Shown here in pieces: positions 42,901-51,700 of a stretch of 64,000 bases of DNA. How positions within the stretch are numbered: the first letter of the stretch is position 1; the number at the start of each line of letters is the position of its first letter. A program made the translations under genes and the position numbers. The notes beneath the pieces were generated by a model. The model was not told the DNA's origin. It searched no databases and saw nothing but the letters and a program-made list of their open reading frames with translations. Source of the DNA: Strigamia acuminata (lineage: Eukaryota > Arthropoda > Chilopoda > Geophilomorpha > Linotaeniidae). The DNA lies in NCBI GenBank assembly GCA_949358305.1, contig OX442316.1, positions 1,240,001 through 1,304,000 on the forward strand, in the 5' to 3' direction.

Positions 42901-42959
42901 AGGAATTCACCGCTAAATTTGACAACATGGCAAAAAACTGGCGTTCGCAGGCGGAATAA
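39921..42959 (+). CDS. gag: Element C Gag (1012 aa)
   Basis: ATG at 39921 follows a run of about 34 adenines. Residues of about 185-310 are a charged coiled-coil-like block (ERE/ARE repeats). A capsid-like segment near 41960-42470 (IKWTTLRLIKFDGSWNAG, NWEDFVIKFHNQYGE) aligns with the Gag of element A. A CCHC knuckle (CNFCREDGHWRQDC) lies near 42767-42810. There is no frameshift site followed by a pol frame, because pol is absent. Maintenance of a 1,012-codon open frame without pol suggests the product is still used or the copy is young. Confidence 0.9.
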
Positions 42960-43252
42960 AGATAACTCCGTCTGCGCAAATCTCGTCACCCATAGATTTC
43001 GAACTGATCAAAAAACTAATCACCAAGCTGAGAAAAAACTCAGCAGTCCAGCGATACTGGAATAACCAGTTATCCCCAAGACTAAGGCCAGTTATGTTGA
43101 CCTATTTTAAAAATTTGAGTATCTCTCGTTCTCATTTTAAATTCATCACAAAAAGTTTATTCAGATGTAAATTATTTCATAAAATAAGTAGTTTTCTTGG
43201 CCAACCTGCAAACGTTGGTTTGGTCCCGATAGTTTATTCTTGGGGAGGGACG

Positions 43253-44190
43253 TGTGGTGATTCCGAATCACCTGAAGATAAATTGATAAGATTTATCGTG
43301 TTGATGAATCCGACCGCCAGGAGCGCTACTAGAAATAGACTAGATTGACTAGTCTCGCATTTCTGCGGATCTGAATAATCAGAATAATTTATATATGACG
43401 TCACTTCCGGTCAGTATATAAGACCGAGGCTTGACCGGAAATGACACTACAGTTACCACAATTCAGCAAGAGCACCACTTTCCTCACCTTTCAGGCCGTT
43501 TCATCGGATTGATCGAGGACCGGTGCCCGCTGATAAAATCAACTGTAAGCAACAAGCCGCATTTATTTAACGTGGCCAATCCACGTTAGAATAAATATCC
43601 GAATCTATCGTTTAATTCGCACGAAGCGAATTCCCGCGTGTTTGTTCGAAAACACGTGTCAACCGAACATAATTTCGGGACTAATCCACGATCGATACGA
43701 ATCGCCAATCGATCGCCGAAGAAAATCACGTACGCCACGTGTTCCGCAAGACGTATTCCACACGAAACGGATCTCGTTTAGTTTGGGCTCACCGAACGCA
43801 TTGGCGAAAGAATTCTGCGCACCACGCGTACGGAACAAGACGGATTCAGTTTGGATTCAACCTAACACTTTGGCGGTAATTAACACGCGCGCCACGCGTC
43901 CCAAACGAAGTAGGCCTCGTTTGATTTCACATCCAAACTGCTAAGCGAATTGAGACTGACTCGATTCGCGAAGTGTAAAAAATATAACCCTAGACAACAA
44001 CAGAAGCCACGTGTAAGTCTAAACAATTGAGGGCTAATTGTTTAGCAACAACTCGTATTCGCAACAGGATCCGAGACCATCAATCATACATTTATCTGAC
44101 TGTATTAATTATTCCTAAGTTAATAATAAAGTGTATTGCTTGTCCCGACAAAGTATTTGTATTTCTTAACCACAAAGTCGAATCACGACA
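43253..44190 (+). repeat. 3' LTR of element C
   Basis: The 938-bp copy has the same termini as the 5' LTR. It carries a different block near 44089-44127 and a one-base insertion near 43650 relative to it. Confidence 0.95.
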
Positions 44191-44194
44191 TGTA

Positions 44195-44305
44195 TTGTTA
44201 TATCGACACGCTACATTGTATTATTTCATTCGCACGCATTCACTAATTGATTTGATTAACTTTTATGCAAACTAATTTAGGTTATAATTGATTCACAATG
44301 CAACA
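44195..44305 (-). repeat. Element B LTR, right part of the split copy
   Basis: This continues the LTR after element C and matches 46529-46639. The two parts together make 293 bp with termini TGTTAG...GCAACA. Confidence 0.92.
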
Positions 44306-44325
44306 GCTCCCCGGAAATCTAGCTG

Positions 44326-44353
44326 AAATGTAAAGGAAATTTCCTTTACATTT
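44326..44353. repeat. Perfect 28-bp palindrome in element B
   Basis: The 14-base arm AAATGTAAAGGAAA is followed directly by its reverse complement, with no loop. It lies near the 3' LTR of element B in minus orientation. Confidence 0.9.
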
Positions 44354-44770
44354 TCTGTTGTTGATGCTATTGTTGTGTTCGTTTCGGGGTCGTTGTCCCC
44401 TGTTGCTGTTGATACGGACCCCAAGCGTGGTCAAAATTCTGTTGGAATTGGCCTCGATAATCGCTTGGTAGCTGTCCCAAATGTTGCTGTTGCGCTTGCT
44501 GTTGTTGTCATTGTTGGTGCTGCTGTTGTTGTTGTTTCGTCGCTCGTTGATCTCGTTGTTTGTGCAATCCCGATGTGGATGCTCGATGCTCGCACACTTG
44601 TACAGCTCGTGTTTGTCGCTCGCGCGTTCGTATCTGTTACTCGCGCGTTTGCGCAGTTCGTATTTGTTGCTCGCGCGTTTGCCGAGCTTCAATTCGACGC
44701 TCGTGCGTTTTGTCATTTCGACTATCTCACTGACACGTTCGTCGATTTCGGTTTCGACGCTGAATTCGAT

Positions 44771-46234
44771 TCACCAGCTGACGTGTCTAGCCTTGATCGC
44801 ACATTGGTCGATATAAATCGCGTTTTTCTTCACTTTTATGTCACCCGCCACTTCCAATTTGTTGCAAATTAATTTATGCAGCATGTGTTCAGTCTCTTGG
44901 GGTTTTTTTTTCAAGCTAGTTAGCTGCTCAACATCAGAGTTAAGATGCACTTGAAATCCATCAACACAAAACTCGATGTTGGGTCGTTTTGTTTGCAGCG
45001 CTGTGCGACTTTGCTCGAAAATTAGCGGTCGCTCATTTTCCGCGATCGTTTTGAGCAGATTTTTCATGCTGACTTGCATAGCGTTGACTTGGCGCTGGAA
45101 TTCCGCATACACACGGTCGATTCCCTGTTGTTGGTCTCTCAATGCCAGACATTGATTCATAATATCCGTATGTTCTTGCTGCAATTTTACAATAGCAATT
45201 TGATGTTGCACTTCACGATTTTGAGCAGACTTTTTAAAAACATCCTTGTTCTCTATCTTTCCGAGCTTGTAATGCGGGTACATATGTCTGTTGATATGTT
45301 CTGCTAATGCTTGCTTTTCGTTCTGGTACTGTGCTGCCAGGTCAGTCGTTGCAGCCTGGGTTTTAAATCTTTTACTGTCAGTATTGCTATCAGCCTCGTC
45401 CTGGCTCCAATCGGGGCATTTTCTTTTATTCGGATTTGGAAACCCAAACTGCGTTTGCATGCTCGTGTCGAAGCTGGTTCTAGTAATCTGGTTTTTGTGA
45501 CCCGTGGTCATCTTTGACTTGTTGTGCATGGTCGTCGAATCCGCGCTCATTCTGCGAGTGTCTTGCTTTTGACATCCCAACAGATTTTGTATACTCTGCA
45601 TGCTCGAATCGGCACTCATTCTTTTTTCCTGCGGTGGAAAACTAGGTGTGCGTTGCCCGTTGTTCGTGCCGAAAATCGAGGTCGTTCCTTCATCCTGAAT
45701 GTTCAAATTCGTCTTAATTTGTGCGCTTGAATCCTGTTTGCACGCGAAAGGGTGCGCTATTTCATTCGGTTTCTGTTTCTGCTGTGGATTTGTGTTCTTT
45801 CTTTGGTTCAAACTTCCATTCGTTTTTGGTATCGTATTGTTTTCAAAATCGTCGTCGTCGAAATCAAGCTGAATGAAAAAGATTTCCTTTCTTTCGATTT
45901 TCGCCACTGCAATGTGTTTGTTTGAAACGTCCAAATCACTTTTTGGTTTTTCAGAAACCTTCGATGTCGTTGGCTTTGTTGCGCTTTCCTCTGTCAGCTC
46001 CGATGCACTTTTGTTCTTTGAATACACCGACGATGCTTTAGCGATCTCGTCAGTTTGACGTCTGCCTACGTTAGCTCGCCAGTAATCCGCGTAATTAATC
46101 GATTTCTTGTTTTTGGCCAATTTGGTGAACCACTTGTCAACATTCTTCAGGGTAAGCAAGTCACCCGTCTTGTACGTGTCGCCAAACTTAGCAAACTGCT
46201 CAAACAGTAGTTCCAATGGCTGTCCTGTCTTCAT
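44771..46234 (-). CDS. Element B ORF (487 aa) with an N-terminal TPPP/p25-alpha-like segment
   Basis: This is the only large ORF of element B. Its first 60 residues (LELLFEQFAKFGDTYKTGD, LLTLKNVDKW, FTKLAKNKKSINYADYWR) resemble the p25-alpha domain of tubulin-polymerisation-promoting proteins (TPPP), a cellular cytoskeletal family. About 20 residues of the usual domain appear missing in the middle. The rest is Ser/Asn/Gln-rich with repeated RMSADS motifs. A C-terminal region follows with a probable coiled coil (near VKLQQEHTDIMNQCLALRD). No retroviral Gag or zinc knuckle is seen. I infer capture of a host TPPP fragment by an LTR element. It could instead be a chance or very divergent similarity. 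Confidence 0.6.
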   Translation of the reverse strand: MKTGQPLELLFEQFAKFGDTYKTGDLLTLKNVDKWFTKLAKNKKSINYADYWRANVGRRQTDEIAKASSVYSKNKSASELTEESATKPTTSKVSEKPKSDLDVSNKHIAVAKIERKEIFFIQLDFDDDDFENNTIPKTNGSLNQRKNTNPQQKQKPNEIAHPFACKQDSSAQIKTNLNIQDEGTTSIFGTNNGQRTPSFPPQEKRMSADSSMQSIQNLLGCQKQDTRRMSADSTTMHNKSKMTTGHKNQITRTSFDTSMQTQFGFPNPNKRKCPDWSQDEADSNTDSKRFKTQAATTDLAAQYQNEKQALAEHINRHMYPHYKLGKIENKDVFKKSAQNREVQHQIAIVKLQQEHTDIMNQCLALRDQQQGIDRVYAEFQRQVNAMQVSMKNLLKTIAENERPLIFEQSRTALQTKRPNIEFCVDGFQVHLNSDVEQLTSLKKKPQETEHMLHKLICNKLEVAGDIKVKKNAIYIDQCAIKARHVSW

Positions 46235-46267
46235 ATTATTGCGTGTGGCAGATGCGATTTTGATTTC

Positions 46268-46343
46268 GACAGTGGCTCAATCTTGCTTACCAGTTAAAAC
46301 ATTTGATGCATGTGTGTTCGAATCCTCTTTTCTCTCGTCGCCA
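46268..46343 (+). other. tRNA-like sequence covering the primer-binding site of element B
   Basis: On the plus strand this 76-nt stretch ends CTCGTCGCCA, like the 3' end of animal tRNA-Ser(GCU), and includes GTTCGAATCC, the B-box/T-loop consensus. It begins GACAGTGG. Read on the minus strand its end is the primer-binding site TGGCGACGAG, three bases from the LTR. Stem pairing is poor, so it is not a functional tRNA gene. Confidence 0.45.
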
Positions 46344-46346
46344 GCA

Positions 46347-46639
46347 TGTTAGATTTTGATAATAAATGATAACTGGTTTCACTGCACAATCAATCGTGGT
46401 ATTTATTTGCACTGGGCTCGATTATACTTGTGTGTTCTGAACACTAATTTAGTAAAGCTTTAAACTCGTTCGTTACAAGGTTTGATACAGCTTGTTTACA
46501 TGTTTTTCGTATCTAAACTTAATGTGTATTGTTATATCGACACGCTACATTGTATTATTTCATTCGCACGCATTCACTAATTGATTTGATTAACTTTTAT
46601 GCAAACTAATTTAGGTTATAATTGATTCACAATGCAACA
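46347..46639 (-). repeat. Element B LTR, intact copy (5' LTR in element orientation)
   Basis: A 293-bp copy of the split LTR, with plus-strand termini TGTTAGATTTTG and AATGCAACA, followed by the TTTAA duplicate. Confidence 0.93.
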
Positions 46640-46644
46640 TTTAA

Positions 46645-47357
46645 GTTAATGAATAATTTTCACGATTTTAAAAAACATTGAAATCCGTTGCAGGATCGAG
46701 TCGTTCTATCTCGAGGCTAGGCTTTCCTCCATTTTTAAAAACCTCGTTGATTTTAAGCACTTTATGTTTGTCATTTTTGGATTTTGGATTTGCTCTAAGG
46801 TAAGAATGTACCGTATTTTATCGATTAACTTGTAAGAGCCGCGGCTCTTATTCAAAACTGCCATTTTTGTCAGCAATTACAATTTCGGTTTTTCGTTTGT
46901 TACATTTGTTTGATGTAACAAACGAAGTCTGAACGTCCTTGCGCATAAGCATGTCTTTTTTTCCTGTTTTTCCCTCGCTTGACTCCCCTTGAGGACCTGC
47001 AGACCATACCTTATCAGTTTTTTTAAAAATGTAATGCTTGATGCTTGATTTGTGGTAAATTGTTGTCGCGTAAGATGTGCCCCCACAAAATGAAGTGAAA
47101 TTACGATTTTGACAGATTTTGTGTGAAATAACAAAATGTCTACATTTTAGATGATTTATTTTACTCTCAATCATGTGAAATGACGAAATATCGACATGCT
47201 TTGACCAAAAATCATGTATATCACTAAATATTGACATTTTTCTAACCAAAATCATGAGAAATGACATTCTGTTCATATCTGGACAACAGGCAGACACGCC
47301 TTTCTAATTGAACTAGTAACTCTTTCTGGTTTTGTAAAACCAAAAAGGAAAAATGAT
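46645..47357. other. Intergenic stretch
   Basis: No gene supported. A minus-strand frame of about 150 codons near 46848-47297 has no recognisable domain, and I do not treat it as coding. Confidence 0.5.
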
Positions 47358-47360
47358 TTA

Positions 47361-47789
47361 GGGGCCGTCCATAAATTACGTAACGCTAATTTTTGGACTT
47401 TTAGACCCCCTCTTCCCCCTTGTAACAAGGTCGTAACAAATCCATAAACCCCCCCTAGAATATTACGTAGCGAAACTAACCACCTTCCCCCCATTTTGAT
47501 ATACGTTACACTAAATATAAATACAATTTTTATTTAATAATGGCTTTTTCTCCAATTTTATACAAAAAAAAAGAATAATAACTCAAAAAGCATAATTATT
47601 TATAAAGTAAAATTTTCAGTTTTTTAAAATATAAAACTTTCAGAATTTCAAAATTTCAAAATTTCATAAAAAAATAAGTTACGTGACATTATTGCGAACC
47701 CCCCCCCCCTCCCCCCATCGTAACAACCCGTAACAAAATTCGAAACCCCCTCCCCCCCTTAAGGCGTTACGTAATTTATGGACGGCCCC
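47361..47789. mobile_element. MITE with GGGGCCGTCCATAAATTACG termini
   Basis: Exact 25-bp terminal inverted repeats lie at 47361-47385 and 47765-47789, flanked by a TTA duplication (47358-47360, 47790-47792). The interior has further C-rich sub-terminal inverted blocks (ccccctcttcccccttgtaa). This terminus is widespread in invertebrate genomes; superfamily not assigned. Confidence 0.85.
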
Positions 47790-47792
47790 TTA

Positions 47793-48788
47793 CCTATAAA
47801 AAACGAAATAGTTGTATATTTGTGAAAAGATTAATTCAAAAACAATATTATCTTGGAAAAATGCATTAAACGATGTCAAATAATAACAAATATAAAAAAA
47901 GTGATACTTTTTATTCTTAAATAAATAAATTTCGTTGTACTTGGGTGCCCAAATTGGATATCTCATTTTGGGTATCCCATTTTGCGTGTACCCTGCGTTT
48001 TGTTCAGAGCCCCGCAAACGAGCTGCAGAGTGCACACAAAATAATTATTTATTAATTTTTTCTAGGAATTTTAAGACAATTCAAAGACAGTTCAAAGTGT
48101 AGGTCGAGTGTAGATCCAACAAGATGCCAGCGCCATCGTGTGGAGTTCTTCGACTTCTCCCGCCTTTTACTATTACGATAAAACTAATTGCTACCAGATG
48201 TCGCAATTATCTTTTTCCAGTTTACTCGCTAACAACTGCTTTGTCATAACGTCATCTCCCCTGCACAAGTATTGCAGAAAGTGTATTTAGTTTTCCATAC
48301 ATTTGCTTCGCCGGACCATTGTTAGGAGGTGTTCTTTTGAGTTTAGATTAGATTGTTGACGGGCCGTTATTGCAGGTGGGAATAAAACTCGACACAAAAC
48401 ATCAGGAATGGTGGAATGAGAACGACGACCGCGATCGGACAAAATGTGGATTCAATTTTTTTTATTTCTACTTTACACGGATGGGACGAGCAGCTTGGAA
48501 TGCGGTGACAATTCAACAACAGGTAAGGAAAATGACAGGTGCAGAACGTGGCCATAAGTTGGTGAATAAACGAGGAATTTGAAGGCTGGGCGTGCGATGC
48601 GATGTGTTGTTCACCTCGCTGCCTCATGACTCACCTCTTTTATGCACAAAAATCGAGGCGCCTTAATTAGCCATTGTCTTTAAAACGAAAAAAAAAAAGA
48701 AAAAAGAAGAAGAAATGGATTAAAGTCAAAATCCGTTAATTTTTTCAAAATTTTCTAGTTGCTAATTTTTAATTGTTATTTTTTGAAG
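47793..48788. other. Region upstream of the first recognised Crumbs exon
   Basis: The signal-peptide exon of Crumbs should lie here or further left, but I found no convincing candidate. An AG...GT-bounded open stretch at 48376-48522 is out of phase with the first EGF exon and was not used. Confidence 0.4.
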
Positions 48789-51700
48789 GTTGTTTGGATG
48801 GTTGTGTAAGTAGTCCGTGCCCAGTTGGAAGTACTTGTATATCGAAGGGCAAAAGTTTGTTTTCATGCGTTTGTCCCAACGGTCTGACACATCCGCTGTG
48901 TCGAGTTAATTACGAGGAATGCGAATCGCAGCCGTGTTTACACAATGCCACGTAAGTTGGAAGGAAAGGAAAGGAAGGTGTATTTTCATTTTTATTTTCA
49001 TTTTTTTTGTCTTCAATTTTTTTTGTTGTTGTTCAAGGTGCACCGTGGGTGTAAACGGATTCGAGTGTGAGTGCCCTCTGGGATTTTCAGGAAGGAGTTG
49101 TGAAATGTTGACCGGTTATTGTGTGCCGAATCCGTGTTTACATTCGGGAAAGTGCCACGAAAAGGTTCGAGTTTTATGCGAATTTTTGCAAATTTTATTT
49201 TTTTTAAAATATTTTTTTGACAGCCGTTGTGGGATTTTTCGATTTTTTTTCTTGATCAGATCAGAATGTTTGTATGTCCGGTACAATTTAGTTGCTATTT
49301 AAAAATTCAATTTTAAATTCATATTTATAGTGATGATTTGATAAGATAAACTATCGGTAGGACTTGTGTAATTTTGACTTTTTTGTGCATTAGTCATATT
49401 TAGGTTTTTATTGCGTTTTACTTCTATTTTAAATTCTTGCTATATTGTCTGGTTTTGCATCCGAATTAGTTTGTTGTTTATTTTTAGTGATGATCTGATG
49501 AATTACGTGATTTTGAGTTATTTTTTTTAATTTACTGATTCAATTTACTGATTGTGATTTGATGTTTTCCAGATGGATGGCTATCATTGTGAATGTAACG
49601 GGTGGTCTGGAAATAATTGCGAAATGCCACTTAACAGTCCCCGGTGTAATTCCACATCGTGCATGAACAACGGAACATGCTCTACCATCAACAATCAACT
49701 CTATTGTTCTTGTAAAAATGGATTTACAGGTTATTTTGCACATTTTTTTTTTAATTTTTTGTTTTTATTTATTCCATTTTGTTTCTATTCGTTTCAGGCC
49801 GAACGTGCGAAACAAAAAGCACATATTGCAGTTCCAATCCATGCCCTGCAAATAAAAGGTGTATTGATTTGGTAATTTGCATTTCACTTGATTTGTAACA
49901 AGACGCAATTAATTCGGAGTGATTTAATTGCAGGAAAATACATTCGAATGTGACGAGCGCGCGAACCCCTGCGACGCATCGACGTGCCACAACGGCGGCA
50001 CTTGCGAAAACGAAATATGCAAATGCAAGCCCGGTTTCTCTGGCGACCATTGCGAAAATCGACACCACAACACCGAATGCGAAGCGTCGTTTAACTGCGG
50101 CAACGGAATATGTCGCATGATAAACGGCAGCGCTCAATGTTTTTGCCTTCCCGGATATTCGGGCACTTATTGCAGCATGAATGTCAACGAATGTCTGTCG
50201 TTGCCGTGCTTGAATGGCGGCTCGTGCAGGGATATGGTGAATGGATATTATTGTACGTGCGTTGCGGGTTACACGGGCGTCAACTGCGAGGTTGATATCG
50301 ATGAATGCGAGGCGAAACCGTGTTATAATTATGCGACCTGTGTGGACGGGGTGAATTCGTACACGTGTAATTGCGTCGGGGGGTTTACGGGCCCGAATTG
50401 TGAAGTGGATATTGATGAGTGCGAGTCGCAGCCGTGCTTGAATGAGGGTCAATGCATAGATCACGTCAATGTGTAAGTCTTATCGATTTGAATTTGAATT
50501 TTTCATTGAAAATTATCATTCAATTTTCAATAATTTTTCAATGCAAATTTGCAATTTTCAATAATTTTTTAATGCAATTTTCAACAATTTTTCAATGCAA
50601 ATTTGCAATTTTCAACAATTTTTCAATGCAAATTTGCAATTTGCAACAATTTTTCAATGCAAATTTGCAATTTTCAACAATTCTCCACAATTTTTCAATG
50701 CAAAATTGTAATTTTCAATTATTTTTCGGTGCAAAGTTACATTTTTCAACCATTTTTTCACAAATTTCGAATTGTTTTTAATGAAAATGAAAACGCTTTC
50801 GATATAAGTTTTCAAAGTTGAATCTTTTTTTTTAATTTGTGTTGCAGCTTCACTTGCAATTGCTCAGACACCGGATTCAGCGGCCTTCTCTGCGAGACCA
50901 ACATCGACGACTGCCTCCAAGCCTCCTGCCTCAGCAACTCCACCTGCACCGACCTAATCAAAGACTTCCGCTGCAACTGCTTCGCCGGCTACACCGGCAA
51001 ACACTGCGAAACCGACATCGACGAATGCGCCGTGCACCCGTGCGAGAACGAAGGCCTCTGTCTCGAACGCTCCAACGACTCCATGTACGTGAGCAACTAC
51101 CTCGGCCTTTTCCCCGGCTCCTTCTCCTACCAGAACGCCAGCGGCTACCTTTGCCACTGCGTGCCGGGTTTCAGAGGCCAAAACTGCAGCGAAAACATCG
51201 ACGAGTGCGAGTCCGATCCGTGCGTCAACGGCGCCTGCGTAGATGGTATAAACAGCTACACCTGCTCCTGTCTGTCCGGCTTCGAGGGCCCCAACTGCGA
51301 GCTCGAGATCGACGAATGCGAACGCTTCCAGCCCTGCTTCAATGGCTCCGCCTGCCTCAACACGATCGGCGACTACTTGTGCGATTGTCCCGACGACTAC
51401 GGCGGCAAAAACTGCAGCGTCTTGCTGACGGCGTGTCGCAAGAACTTTTGCGAGAATAACTCGACGTGTCATCAATATTTGATCGGGGAGACCGAGCAGG
51501 CGTACAATTGTTCGTGTTTGAACGGATTCCACGGCCGCTATTGCCAGGACGTGACCACAATGTCGCTCAACGGCTCCGGAGCAGTCGGAATCGATGTCGC
51601 GCGCAAATCGGACGAACACGGATTGAGGTTTCGCTTCAGGACGACGTTGCCGGACGGAGTTTTGTTCACGGCGCAGAGCGGGGACACTTTTTACAGCGCC

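Larger units (their letters stand above)
38858..44190 (+). mobile_element. Element C: 5.3-kb non-autonomous gag-only LTR retrotransposon
   Basis: LTRs at 38858-39798 and 43253-44190 flank a single gag-type ORF. No pol frame exists between the end of gag (42959) and the 3' LTR. The 4-bp sequence TGTA is duplicated at 38854-38857 and 44191-44194, and the intact LTR of element B shows the empty site. A purine-rich tract (ttggggagggacg) precedes the 3' LTR. Its Gag is related to that of element A, suggesting mobilisation in trans by an A-like element. Confidence 0.92.
38676..46639 (-). mobile_element. Element B: small LTR retroelement, left LTR split by element C
   Basis: The 293-bp LTRs are at 46347-46639 (intact) and 38676-38857 plus 44195-44305 (interrupted by element C). 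The flanks carry a perfect 5-bp duplication, TTTAA (38671-38675 and 46640-46644). Without element C it is about 2.6 kb: 2041 bp of interior with one large minus-strand ORF and no protease, RT or integrase. That makes it non-autonomous (TRIM/LARD-like). Minus orientation is set by the ORF and by a primer-binding site (TGGCGACGAG, minus strand) next to the right LTR. Confidence 0.88.

Noticed and set aside
44375-44872. 165-codon plus-strand frame rich in Val/Ala
   Set aside because: Low-complexity antisense of the Asn-rich and coiled-coil end of element B.
46848-47297. 149-codon minus-strand frame
   Set aside because: No recognisable domain, no splice partners, simple AT-rich composition.
48376-48522. 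Candidate first exon for Crumbs with AG and GT borders
   Set aside because: It has no signal peptide or EGF features and its phase does not fit the exon at 48789.
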